A DNA stretch of 64,000 nucleotides, taken from NCBI GenBank assembly GCA_036245525.1, contig BTPG01000004.1, positions 208,346,952 to 208,410,951 on the forward strand, read 5' to 3'. The position numbers were made by a program, and so were the translations under genes. This stretch comes from Semisulcospira habei (taxonomy: Eukaryota; Mollusca; Gastropoda; Semisulcospiridae). Within the stretch, counting starts at the first letter, position 1, and each line of letters begins with the position of its first letter. The notes beneath the pieces were generated by a model. The model worked only from the letters and a program-made list of their open reading frames with translations. It was not told the DNA's origin and did no database searches. This document shows, in pieces, positions 53,837-64,000 of this stretch.

Positions 53837-54050
53837 TTAACCCTTTTAGCCCCAAGGTCCCATTTCTCACATTTTGGAGGTCTTGCCTAACGACTATGTA
53901 CTAGGTGTAGGAGATGGATTGATCATGATAATTCAAGGGTAGTGCCAGATGAGCTTGGCGCCTGAAGGCGCCAAGCTCATCTGGCACTACCCTTGAATTA
54001 TCATGATCAATCCATCTCCTGCTGCAGGGTTCCGGGGCTAAAAGGGTTAA
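53837..54050 (+). mobile_element. TTAA MITE, family B, near-perfect
   Basis: TTAACCCTTTTAGCCCC to GGGGCTAAAAGGGTTAA. Stem of more than 50 bp per arm from GGAGATGGATTGATCATGAT to the GGCGCC centre. The TGATCATG/CATGATCA and ATGAG/CTCAT variants are matched on both arms. Confidence 0.95.
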
Positions 54051-54323
54051 ACGGGTTTTCACAGTATCAGTCTCTTCTTTATTTCTACTTCCTCCAGGCA
54101 ATAAAGGGTCAACAATTCAAACTATGTCCTGTATATATGTTGTTGGCACGTTTTACAATAATACTGCGCAAAAAAAGATTAACCTAACTCTTTTTTAATG
54201 ATGAAGTTTGACGTCATAAAATAAACGACTTTTCTGTTCTTTTCTCCTTTGTACGTAAAAGAGTTCTTCCGGTGCACACACTGAGCAGTAGAAACCCTTT
54301 AAATTACGTGTGGCCACTGACAT

Positions 54324-54904
54324 GAAAAAACTACCAAGTGAGTAGGAAAAGGCACTGTCAAGGGAGAGAAGTGTGCATGATCGACCAGTGATCATAGATC
54401 TACTGTGGCCAAAGCACACACACAAAAAAAAAAAAAGAGATAGGAAAGAGAGGGGCGCTAAGAAAGTGACTGAAAGCAATGCATATGGAAGCCCCCCCGA
54501 AGGGGGGCGTATCACATATCCACTGTTCCAGCCACTCAGTGCATGGAAATTTAAATCTAGGTCCCCCCAAGGGGGTCCAGATATTTAACCGGTGTGGACA
54601 GCTGTTTCAGTCTTGGCGACCTCTTCAGCACACCATCGGCAATACTGGAGGAAGAAGGAACTTCTGCTTACCTGCAAAGAAGACCACATTTTACTGTGGT
54701 TTCTGCAGGGGCATACATTCCATGCCTCCACCTAGAGCCAAATCTCCATGCACCCTAAGAGAGAACCTACTAAAAAGGGGGAAGGATTTGCAGTCGAAAA
54801 TGTGTTAAAAAAGCAGACCGAAAGGGTTGACTGCCAGTGCCTGTAATTTAGAAAAAACTACCAAGTGAGTAGGAAAAGGCACTGTCAAGGGAGAGAAGTG
54901 TGCA
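54324..54904 (+). repeat. Exact 54-bp direct repeat pair
   Basis: 54324-54377 and 54851-54904 are identical (start GAAAAAACTACCAAGTGAGT, end GAGAAGTGTGCA), enclosing 473 bp with two GGGGG/CCCCC inverted patches. No gene seen in between. Confidence 0.9.
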
Positions 54905-55044
54905 CTTACATGGACTGTGAACAAGAAAGGTGGAGAAGTCTTAGTTGTGGAAAGACAACATTGCAAACCCGTTGTAACAGCAAATTGTTGCAGGCAGAGA
55001 GAACGCGTTTTCTGCCGTTATGACTCGTATGGCAAAACCTGGTA

Positions 55045-55115
55045 TGCCCATTTCTGATAAAAACGAGATTGTCATTGGTATACAATGAAAATCTCGCTTT
55101 TCACACAAATAGACA
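55045..55115. repeat. Hairpin, family L
   Basis: AAACGAGATTGTCATTGGTA / TACAATGAAAATCTCGCTTTT. Confidence 0.7.
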
Positions 55116-55400
55116 TTCTGGCAAGTTTCCCGCGTTGTCTAGCAGCGTCGGCGCATCAGCCGCCATCTTATGAGGATACCATATTCATGAGATAGTAGCG
55201 AAATTGTGTTTCAACACGTTTTTCTTCATTCAATTTCTTCCTCTTTGGAAACAAACAAAAACAGATTCTGGTGAGCGGTTTTCTACAGTGATGTCAAGAC
55301 TGCTATTGCTTATAGTACGTCAGAACTTTCCTGACATTACAAAAACAGCGACTATGAGCGCTTAGTCCCGTATCCTCACAAGATGGCCGCCACGACTGGC

Positions 55401-55471
55401 GTGATGAAGTCAGCTTCCCGAGCCCTATTGCCATTATACGGCAATAGGGCTCGGGAAGCTGACTTCATCAC
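55401..55471. repeat. Perfect hairpin, 32-bp arms, 7-base loop
   Basis: 55401-55432 and 55440-55471 are exact complements (GTGATGAAGTCAGCTTCCCG at the outer end). It abuts the left arm of the large inverted repeat. Confidence 0.95.
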
Positions 55472-55473
55472 TT

Positions 55474-56327
55474 CCTCTAAATAAATCAGAATTCATTCCA
55501 GAAGCCCAAATCAGGCAATACTATGTTCAGGCCGCACACCTTCTTCATCCTCTGCAAAAGACAGAATGAAACAATATTAAATCTCTGGATCACAGTGAAG
55601 GTATTTGTGCACTCAGCAAACGGCCATTTCCGCGAAATCGCAAAAAAAGACAAAAATAATGTGTCAGATGCCTTCAGACATTTTCTATAGCGCTGGCAGT
55701 CCATTTCCAGGCTTACATCATTAAAACAGGATGTCACAATTATTATAAACTTGATTAGGTGATGCTGTGATCACTGTGAGTGCCACAGTGGTTGATTTTG
55801 TATCCCTACCCCCAAGTTGTAAAAATACACAAAATTAATTAGAAAAAAATTACTTAAGTTATTCCATTTCATTTTGACCTCTCTTTACCTATTAAGTTTC
55901 ATTAATGTGAGCATAAAGTGCAAGAAAATAAGGAAAGTCAGCATCCTTTACGGTACATTCGTGGAGAATGATAGCTTTTTCCCATTTAAAATTGCTGAAT
56001 TGGGAAACGTACGTTGTTTCTGATGCCCTCAGAAATTCTGTATACAACTGATAGGTCTTTGTTAGGTTTTATTGGTTAGGATAGAGTACCACAGTTACTT
56101 CCAACCTGATTTTGTGATGCTGTGATGCAGTTAGGGGCCACAGTGGCTGAATCTGCTGTCCTACCCCCATTTTACCAGTACACAAAGTAACGCAAAATAA
56201 TCATAAAAATTGCTCCTCTGTTTAAATATTTTTTGTTGCCAGTTTTTTTTTAAGTATGCATATTGATCATAACAATTTGTGAATCATTTCATTATTTTCA
56301 ATGTGACCCATCAATTTAATTGTAACT
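55474..56327 (+). repeat. Left arm of a large inverted repeat
   Basis: Matches the reverse complement of 58779-59643 almost throughout. Examples: AAATCAGAATTCATTCCAGA (55487) against TCTGGAATGAATTCTGATTT, and GATGCTGTGATGCAGTTAGG against the matching text near 58985. The translation shows no known protein. Confidence 0.9.
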
Positions 56328-57419
56328 ATTTTTAACTGGCTGGTCTTTTAGGTGATATTTTACCTAGCGTAAGGCAGGTCTAGTAAGGTCTCCCCTTTTC
56401 CTTTCATTTATTTTCGTCTAGAAATGTGTAAATATGAATATGCGTAATAAAGTTTCATGGTTCCTAATAGCCAAAACAATGTTATCAAAATACTTAGTTT
56501 CCACATGTCCACCACGAGATCTCCACGTCCACCTTCTGCAACGTTCAATTTTTTATGGCCGTCTTTAAATCTTATATTGTTCTGGCTGCCAACAAGTGAG
56601 CTGTCAAGAGCTAGGCAGCATGTTTTCAGAGTTTGGTGTACAGGGGCGTGTCTTCTGGTCAGAACTGCCAGCAGACTGCTTGTCTGCATGGACATGTTTG
56701 GAGAATGTGCTAAGGAGACTGATTTTCTACGCCAAATTCGCATAGGGCTGTTTCCGCATGACCCAGTCTCACGAGGTGAGTCCAGCAGGATCCTTACAGT
56801 CTGTGAACATTTGTGAAAGTTGTTAAAAAATGACAAGACTTTTTCAGGGCCCTGGAAAGTCTGTCAATTTTAGTCCTTTTCCTTAAAGTCTGTGAAAGTT
56901 TGTAAAAAATGACAACGCGCTGGCAAACTTTTGTCTACTTCTTTTTTTTTTTTTTTCTCCCCCAATTTGTGACTATTCCATTGCGAACGATCATGCTGAC
57001 GCTTGTTGAAAGTGATCTATATTTAGCTCTGATCATAAAGTGACTGCATGGCCTTTCTGCCGAACATTTTGATTGGTTGTTTACGCTTCTACCGAGCTCC
57101 GCCATTCGCTAAGCGTTCTTTTATTTTGGTATCTCTTCATGCATTAGGCACGAAAGCTTCAAATAATTGCTGATACAGAGTGATCTAATTAAAGTGTGTA
57201 AACCTTCAGGCTTCAATTTGGGTTTGTGAAACGTTCATGAAAAGTTTGTGAACTTCGTCCCTGCTTTTCTGTACGGACCCAGTCCAGAGTAATCAGTGCG
57301 TAGATGAAAGATGGTGGCCTGGCTCTCCCTGTTCAGCTTGTTGATGTCTTCTGCCCATGGGCTGCAGCCGCCATTCTGCTGGTGCCAATTACTTTGTTGC
57401 TGTAGTGTCTTGTTTTATT

Positions 57420-58720
57420 TACAAGAGGTTGTGATCTTGAGGTAGTCTGGCGCCTGCTTTGGCCAGGCTGTCAGCCTCTCCATTAGTTCCCAGCTAGTCC
57501 AGAATGCACTGGAATCCACTGCAGCACTATTTTGTGGACAGGGCATCCAGTCTATCTTGAAGCTGCCTGGTGAGATCAGCAGATCAAGCTGCTGCCTTTC
57601 CATAGCTAGTGCTCTGCTGCTGTGTTGAGCACCTGCAGATCTGTACGATAGTTGGAGCTGCTGCCGCCAGCTGGTAAGGAGAGGGAGGTAGTAGTGCGGT
57701 CTGCACAACAGATGTACACGCCACTTCCTTTATTCCGCACGGCATCTTGTGTGGTATCACAGCTGCTGTGAGGGTAGCGCTTGTGCATAACCTCCATCAA
57801 AATGGCTTTGTACTGTGCCGCGACCTTTGGCAAAGAGTCCTGGAACATTGTTTATGTTGTCTTGAAGGCTCTTTCGAGATGTCCAGGTATCTGAAGGGAA
57901 CTGTTCACACATCTTTGGGCTTGGTTCCAGGACGTCAGTGTTAGCCCTTTGCAGGACCTTCAGTTGACGGTTCAGATGTGGGCGTTTCTGACGGTTCTTG
58001 GTCTGCTCCTGTAGTCTCCCATGCTGTCGGTGTTTAGTAAGTCTCTTCATCGTGTATGCTGTTCTGCTTTCCAGTGGCTCCAATGTCCTCCATTTCCTAA
58101 ATTGGGATTCTCCAGATGGCTCTAAGAATGTCACTGCATCATGAGAATGACCCATGTTCTGCATCTTGTCAAGCCTGGCTTTTTGGGTTTTTTGCAGGCA
58201 GCGTTTCATGTTGTCGATGTATCTTGGTACCGCACTACTGGTCTGACCGAGCAGGTGTTTGCTTGTGCCCGGATGCTGTAATTTGCGCCAATGTGGCCCC
58301 ACCAGTTTCTTCATCAGAGACTTTTTTTTTGCAGCTCTAGCTTCCATGGCTTCGATGTGAGGCCTCCACGTGAATCCAGTAATTTATTTGTTGCCAGTAA
58401 AGTTGGCCTGTCTGTCTTTGGTATTGGAAAGTCTCCAGTTTTGAGGTGACCTCTTCCGTCTGATTGAAAGAGATGGTCTAGCTCAGTTTGAGTGGCCTCT
58501 TTCAGTCCAGCTGCTGACTCTGTTGGCAGCATCCTGGATTCTGCAGGATGCTATTTCTTTCTTTATGTTCTGCTGCGCTCCACACTGCAAAGTCATCCGC
58601 ATGGAGGATGTTCGAGACAAACCTTGGTACTGTTGTACTGATGTCATTAATGTAGACCAAAAACAGCATCAGACACAACATCTCTCTGAGGTACACCTTC
58701 CCCGAGTTTGACAAAACTGC
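57420..58720 (-). pseudogene. Jockey-like LINE remnant (RT and RNase H), minus strand
   Basis: Read on the minus strand: VYINDISTTVP..NILHADDFAVWSAAEH (RT palm box, about 58660-58560), then EARAAKKKSLMKKLVGPHW, LDKMQNMG and PLESRTAYTMKRLTKHR (thumb and connection), then an RNase H start AVRNKGSGVYI with SSNYRTDLQVLNTAAEH. Several frame changes break it. It sits between the two arms of the large inverted repeat. Confidence 0.75.
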
Positions 58721-58778
58721 TGAATGTGCAGACGGTAGAAGCTTCAGCGGCAGCCCCTGTTAAGCATGCCTTAAATAA

Positions 58779-59643
58779 AAAGAATTACAATTAAATTGAT
58801 GGGTCACATTGAAATTAATGAAATGGTCACAAATGTTTATGCTCAGTATGCATATTTTGTTAAGAAAACTGACAACAAAAATATTTAAACAGAGGAGCAT
58901 GACATAAGCAATTGTTATGATCATTTTTCGTTCCTTTGCGTACTGGTAAAATGGGGGTAGGGCAGCAGATTCAGCCACTGTGGCCCCTAAATGCATCACA
59001 GCATCATAAAATCAGGTTGGGAGTAACTGTGGTACTCTATCCTAACCAATAAAATCTAACAAAGACCTATCAGTTGTATACAAAATTTCTGAGGGCATCA
59101 GAAACAACGTTTGTTTCCAATTCAGCAATTTTAAATGGGAAAAAGCTATCATTCACCACGAATGTACCGTAAAGGATGCCGACTTTCCTTATTTTCTTGC
59201 ACTTTATGCTCACATTATTGAAACTTAATATGTAAAGAGAGGTCAAAATGAAACGGAATAACTTAAGTAATTTTTTTCTAATTAATTTTGTGTATTTTTA
59301 CAACTTGGGGGTAGGGATACAAAATCAACCACTGTGGCACTCACAGTGATTACAGCATCACCTAGTCAAGTTTATAAAAATTGTGATATCCTGTGTTAAT
59401 GATGTAAACCTGAAAAAGGACTGTCAGTGCTATAGAAAATGTCTGAAGGCATCTGACACATTATTTTTGTCTTTTTTGCGATTTCGCGGAAATGGCCGTT
59501 TACTGGGTGCACAATTACCTTTACTGTGAGCCAGAGATTCAATATTTTTTCATTCTGTTTTTTGCAGAGGATGCAGAAGGTGTGCCTAAACATAGTATTG
59601 CCTGATTTGGGCTTCTGGAATGAATTCTGATTTATTTAGAGGA
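58779..59643 (-). repeat. Right arm of a large inverted repeat
   Basis: Inverse complement of 55474-56327; small differences only (for example GGCCGCACACC against AGGCACACC). The spacer of about 2.4 kb holds the LINE remnant. Confidence 0.9.
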
Positions 59644-60199
59644 AAATGTTTCTCAACCTCATTTTAGCACCTGCGAAGAGCGTGAATGGGGGTACCCTTG
59701 CGCCATCGGCTATATCTCTGGTGTGTTTCTAAGGATTTCGGGGAACATGGCTTAAACATCTCAGGACATACTAAGGAACACTTTGAAACCCATCTTATTG
59801 AGTACTGGGGGGGGGGGGAGGGGTGCACGGTAGACCTTGCTAGCTTATGGACTAATACACACACCTTGCATCCTACAGCACATATATATGCCCTAACATA
59901 CACACTCACGCAACGAGATATACAGGAAAAATAAACTTAGCAGAGTAAACACACCAACAAGAAATGCTCACACACACCAAATATATACGTGTACCATACA
60001 ACTAATAATGGATACATTAGGCAGCTCTCACTGGCAGCAACAACAAAAACAGAAATAAAATAATTATAACGGTGAATGCACGTTTAAAGGAATAAATGTG
60101 TCTTTAAAGACTACCGGAAACTATTGGCTGATTCAACATATCTGAGAGACTGTGGGAGTTTATTCCAAAGAAATGGTCCTTGGTATGAGACAGTTAGGG
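59644..60199 (+). other. Intergenic, no gene seen
   Basis: G-run at 59808-59823 and an AT-rich stretch; nothing coding recognised. Confidence 0.45.
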
Positions 60200-60722
60200 C
60201 CTATTGGTAGCAGGGGTTTGCTACACGGACCCTTGTAGGCCATCGTTAAGTCAAAGGAACCATTGTACTCCGAAGGACGAAGGCCTTCGGGGTTCAATGG
60301 TTCCTTTGACTTCCCAAAAGGCCGGCTACAAGGGTCCGTGCAGCAAGCCCTTGCTACCTGACCAGTAACGTATTTGTTTTCATCCCTCCACTATTTTCGT
60401 AAAATAAATCAAGAAGAAATCTTCCGACCTGGATCACTGACGCCAGACAAGACTGACGTCAAAGGAAAGTAGACATCAATGAATCGACTTATGGCGTAAT
60501 TCGAAATCTTTCATGACGTCGCCGTCGCCAGTAGTGTTACTGTTGTTTCGAACAACTTTGTACTTTTGAACTACGTGTTCAGTGGTGAAAACCGGTATCC
60601 AAGACGCGTCAGAAAGAGGGCTACAAAAAGTCCGCCATTAGTCGCTACATGGGTTTTTGTAGCGAGGTCACATGGTACGATTTGCGCTAAAGTGATTGGT
60701 CGTGTGACGTAGGGATGAAAAC
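60200..60722 (+). mobile_element. Family M element: hairpin plus arm (single copy)
   Basis: Hairpin 60210-60358 (GGGGTTTGCTACACGGACCC / GGGTCCGTGCAGCAAGCCC; inner TCAAAGGAACCATTGTA / TTCAATGGTTCCTTTGA), followed by an arm (CGTATTTGTTTTCATCCCTC..GTGTGACGTAGGGATGAAAA). The arm recurs at 63077-63447 and, inverted, at 63464-63836. Confidence 0.85.
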
Positions 60723-62329
60723 ACTATCTCTTTTTTACACTGTACAATTGTCCGGCACAAAAAATAAACCCAACTCATTCCCCAGCGCATAAATGCAAAG
60801 AAACCACTAACGAATAAAGATACACGATTTCAAAGGATAATCACAAAATATAGTGTACTTTAACTGTTTTGCGAGTGTCTTGTAACCCCTTCCCTGTCAC
60901 TGTACGTACGATGTACCTACATTTTTGTGTCTGAAATCTTGGTTTATTCAACGACCAAAAGCCAACACCGTCCAAGAAACATGGACACAAATTGGTCCCT
61001 GCCATAGGCACTTCAGAGCTGGACACAGGCTATGGAAAATCCCGGTCATGCAAGAAGTAAAATATCCATGTATGTACCCACTCCATCAAATTCCCCCTTC
61101 TTTGACACATGTACTGATATACTGCATAACAAGCAAATTAATATTCATGAATTTGCTTGATATACTTTCCTTCCCATAATCCCTTGCAGACCAGAAAGAC
61201 TCAATCTTGATGCTTGCTGCAGTCCGCAATGCAAAAACGCTAAACATGCGCATACTGTCACATTAGCAAGCTCCTTATGCTCACTAGTAATGAAATACTT
61301 CTTAGTGTGTACGTACGCTCGAAATTTCTTCCGGCCCATACACACACATAAACAGAGAATAGACAGCAGCGAACACACGAATCGAATCGCCAAGCTATTG
61401 AGATTGACGACATTGATGTCCGCTAGTGATAGTGACAACCTTAGAAAACCTTAGTAGCGCACCTTCATGTTTGTGTATGTATGTGTCTCCTGCCTACTTC
61501 CTAAGTTCCGGAGAAAGACATGGGTTATATAAGAGACCTGATCCATTCTTTTAGGAATGGAAATGATTGTCTTATTCTATACCTGCGTATTTCTCTGTGG
61601 GCTGGCGATTGGGTGCCTGATAGGCGGGGGCAGGGGATCTAACTGTTGTCTGTCCAGCGCTGTGATTCCCCTTGGTTTGAGTACTGACAATTCTGCCAGC
61701 GCTAGCCTCACCTATCTGGTTTGTGAGTAACCTTAGAAAAGGACTAAATAAACAAACCTGCTGGCATTTTCCGTCATTATCCGTGTTATAATTACAAGTA
61801 GACTTAGCTCAACAACACGCACGATTATAGAAAGCACTGATCAGTGTCTACACAGTCAAACGAAATCTCCGCGCTGAGTTAATCGACAGTCCAATACGTG
61901 GCACACAACAGGTCACCATTTGGACAGAGACAAATACACATCAGAAGCATCACACCCAGGTTCATAAATAGACATAGTTATTAATCAAATGTCTGTGGTC
62001 TCACCTAAGGCAGCTTATCCGCTTGTTTTCTTCAAAATCGGAGGCGGCGTGCGGCGAGAGGGAATTTGCGCGATGAAACATGTACAGCAGTGTCAGATTT
62101 GCTGGATTCTGTATGTTTGAAGAATACATTTGGCGTTGGACGGTAAAGTTCCCTTCAGCCTATGTGCGTGTAAACTTTACGTCATGTCACCTCCTTTGCA
62201 ACATTTCAGAAAAGTCTGACGTGAACTCCAGACTATGCGGGCCATAGATTGTGACGTTAAAGAGTTTTGTGGTGACGTGATTTTTCTAGTAGTGTAGTAC
62301 ACACAGTGCCAATATCAGTGGCGCTGAAG
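60723..62329 (+). other. Intergenic, no gene seen
   Basis: A half family C end (TAACCCCTTCCCTGTCACTG) near 60883. GTTATATAAGAG near 61523 and ACTAAATAAAC near 61744 could be promoter-like and poly(A)-like signals of an unidentified repeat. No gene. Confidence 0.4.
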
Positions 62330-62700
62330 TGGTAAAATTCGTTTTGATTTAGCGCAAATAAAAAAAACGTGAAAATATCCATCGAAAGTCTACACAGCCT
62401 GAATGACCTTGGGCGTAAATCTACCCAGTGTAAATGTGTGCTGTCGCTATTCCATTGAGATACTTTTATTTGAGTAAATTCAAGCCTTTGTCGATTTATG
62501 CTAGATGGAATCATGCTGTGAAAATTCACGCTGAGTTTATTTAGTTCTAAACATAAATGGAAAATCAGAGGAACACATTTGCATTGGGTAGATGTACGCC
62601 TGGGTGGATTTGCGCTAAGTACATTTCGGTTAGTAGTGTCAAGCTGGGCGGAAGTTTTATGTCCAAAAATAGTGAAATTGTCCATTTCAGCACCAATGGG
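62330..62700. repeat. Inverted repeat, spaced
   Basis: GGGCGTAAATCTACCCAGTG (62411) is complementary, with a few mismatches, to CATTGGGTAGATGTACGCC (62582). A 187-codon minus-strand frame spanning it has no recognisable similarity. Confidence 0.6.
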
Positions 62701-62758
62701 GGTAATCGGAAGGACTCTGGTAATGTTTTGTATTGGACTGGGTACATACATTATATTG

Positions 62759-62911
62759 AGCAACATTTTGCTTGATATAGTGCCGATAAATAGACAGATG
62801 TGATTACTTGACCCGATCAAAATGTCTTCGTCTTACGACTCGGACATTTTGATTCGGGTCTCGTAATCACATCTGCCTGTTATCGGCACTATATCAAGTA
62901 AAATGTTGCTC
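62759..62911. repeat. Long hairpin, family N
   Basis: AGCAACATTTTGCTTGATAT..CAGATGTGATTAC..CAAAATGTC / GACATTTTG..GTAATCACATCTG..ATATCAAGTAAAATGTTGCT; about 65 bp per arm. Confidence 0.9.
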
Positions 62912-62929
62912 AATATTATAAGTTATTGG

Positions 62930-63998
62930 TCGGAGGGGTTCGCTACACGGACCTTTGTAGGCCTGAGGGAGGTCAAAGGAATCATTGTACCCGAAGGCCT
63001 GAGGGGTACAATGATTCCTTTGACCTCGCGAAGGCCTACAAGGGTCCGTGCAGCGAACCCCTCCGACCAATAACGTATTTGTTTTCATTCCTCCACTATT
63101 TTCGTAAAAGAAATCATGAAGACATTTTGCGATCTGGATCACGCCAGACATGACTGACGTCAAAGGAATATACATTTATACATAATAGACATATGACGTA
63201 ATTTAAAATATGTCATGACGTTGCCGTCTCCAGTACTGAGTGTGCTTGTTGTTTCGAACAACACTAAGTAACTTTGTACTTTAGAACGTTTGGCGATCTT
63301 TTATAGAGCAAAACTGGCATCCAAGATGCGTCATCGAGAGGGCTACAAAACGTCCGCCATTTTTCGCTACAGCGGTTTTTATATCCCGGTCACATGGTAC
63401 TGTTTGCGCTAAAGTGACTGGTCGTGTGACGTAGGGAGGAAACAATTTAATATAATTTGCTTTCATCCCTACTACATCACGACCAATCCCTCTAGCGCAA
63501 ACCGTACCACGTGACCGAGCTACAAAAACCCTTGTAGCGACAAATGGTTCACATTTTGTAGCCCTCTTTCTGATGCGTCTTGAATGCCAGTTTTGTTCTA
63601 TAAAAGATCACCAAAATATTATAAAGTACAAAGTTACTTAGTGTTGTTCGAAACATCAGGCACACTATTGGAGACGGAAATGTCATGAACGATTTGAAAT
63701 TACGTCATAAGTCTATTATGTATAAATGTACATAAGTTCCTTTGACATCAGTCATGTTTGGCGTGATCCAGGTCGGAAGATTTGGTCTTGATTTCTTTTA
63801 CGAAAATAGTGGAGGAATGAAAACAAATACGTTATTGTTAGCAGGGGCTTGCCGCACGGACCCTTGTAGGCATGAGGGAGGTCAAGGAACCATTGTACCA
63901 CGAAGGCCGAAGGCCTGAGGGGTACAACGGTTCCTTTGACCTCCCGAAGGCCTACAAGGGTCCGTGTAGCAAACCCCTGCTACCAATAAGTTATAATA
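62930..63998. mobile_element. Family M ~1-kb palindrome with terminal hairpins
   Basis: Arm 62930-63447 is repeated inverted at 63464-63998 around a short AT-rich centre. Each outer end is itself a hairpin (62940-63060: GGGGTTCGCTACACGGACC / GGGTCCGTGCAGCGAACCCC; 63843-63981 likewise). The arms share GGTCACATGGTAC.GTTTGCGC and GGAGGAATGAAAACAAATACG in opposite orientations. It may continue past the window edge. Confidence 0.85.
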
Positions 63999-64000
63999 TT

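Noticed and set aside
61500..61830. Possible solo LTR (TATATAAG and AATAAA-like signals)
   Set aside because: No paired terminal repeat, no TG..CA borders or target duplication that I can define.
62257..62820. 187-codon minus-strand frame
   Set aside because: Spans a spaced inverted repeat and part of a hairpin, low-complexity composition, no recognisable domain.

Overview
This is eukaryotic, intron-rich genomic DNA. The gene it holds is the 3' half of a classical dynamin (the endocytic GTPase) on the + strand. The invertebrate-like dynamin, the DIRS, hAT, Jockey and piggyBac-type repeats, the CA/GT microsatellites and the tandem arrays carrying AGGTCA-type motifs suggest a lophotrochozoan, probably a gastropod mollusc. 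The species call is an inference.

Dynamin (123-40899, + strand). I reconstructed twelve exons by protein similarity, GT/AG borders and codon phase. They cover the end of the stalk, the PH domain, the GTPase effector domain (GED) and a short proline-rich tail ending at a TAA. The 5' part (GTPase domain and most of the stalk) lies upstream of the window. Two exon positions are duplicated. The second PH exon exists in three versions (17035, 19260, 21815) with identical phases, and one GED exon in two versions (33170, 33352), also phase-identical. If each set is mutually exclusive the gene can encode six membrane-binding/assembly isoforms.

Introns and 3' flank. The first intron carries a decayed 7.6-kb DIRS-type tyrosine-recombinase retrotransposon with two gag-like modules, itself split by a ~390-bp retroposon with a 14-bp target duplication. 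Later introns hold a 5'-truncated LINE (minus strand) and two internally deleted hAT elements. The rest is packed with several dozen short palindromic elements whose outer ends are TTAAC(C/T)C...G(A/G)GTTAA. Precise nested insertions at TTAA show that these are piggyBac-type MITEs. Many have long, nearly perfect hairpins whose arms covary between copies; one is a 100-bp palindrome with no spacer.

Downstream of dynamin (40900-64000) there is no convincing gene apart from one isolated minus-strand C2-like candidate exon (53639-53761). The region holds more hairpins, tandem arrays, an inverted repeat with ~850-bp arms enclosing a decayed Jockey-like LINE, and a ~1-kb palindrome at the right edge that is itself bounded by hairpins.
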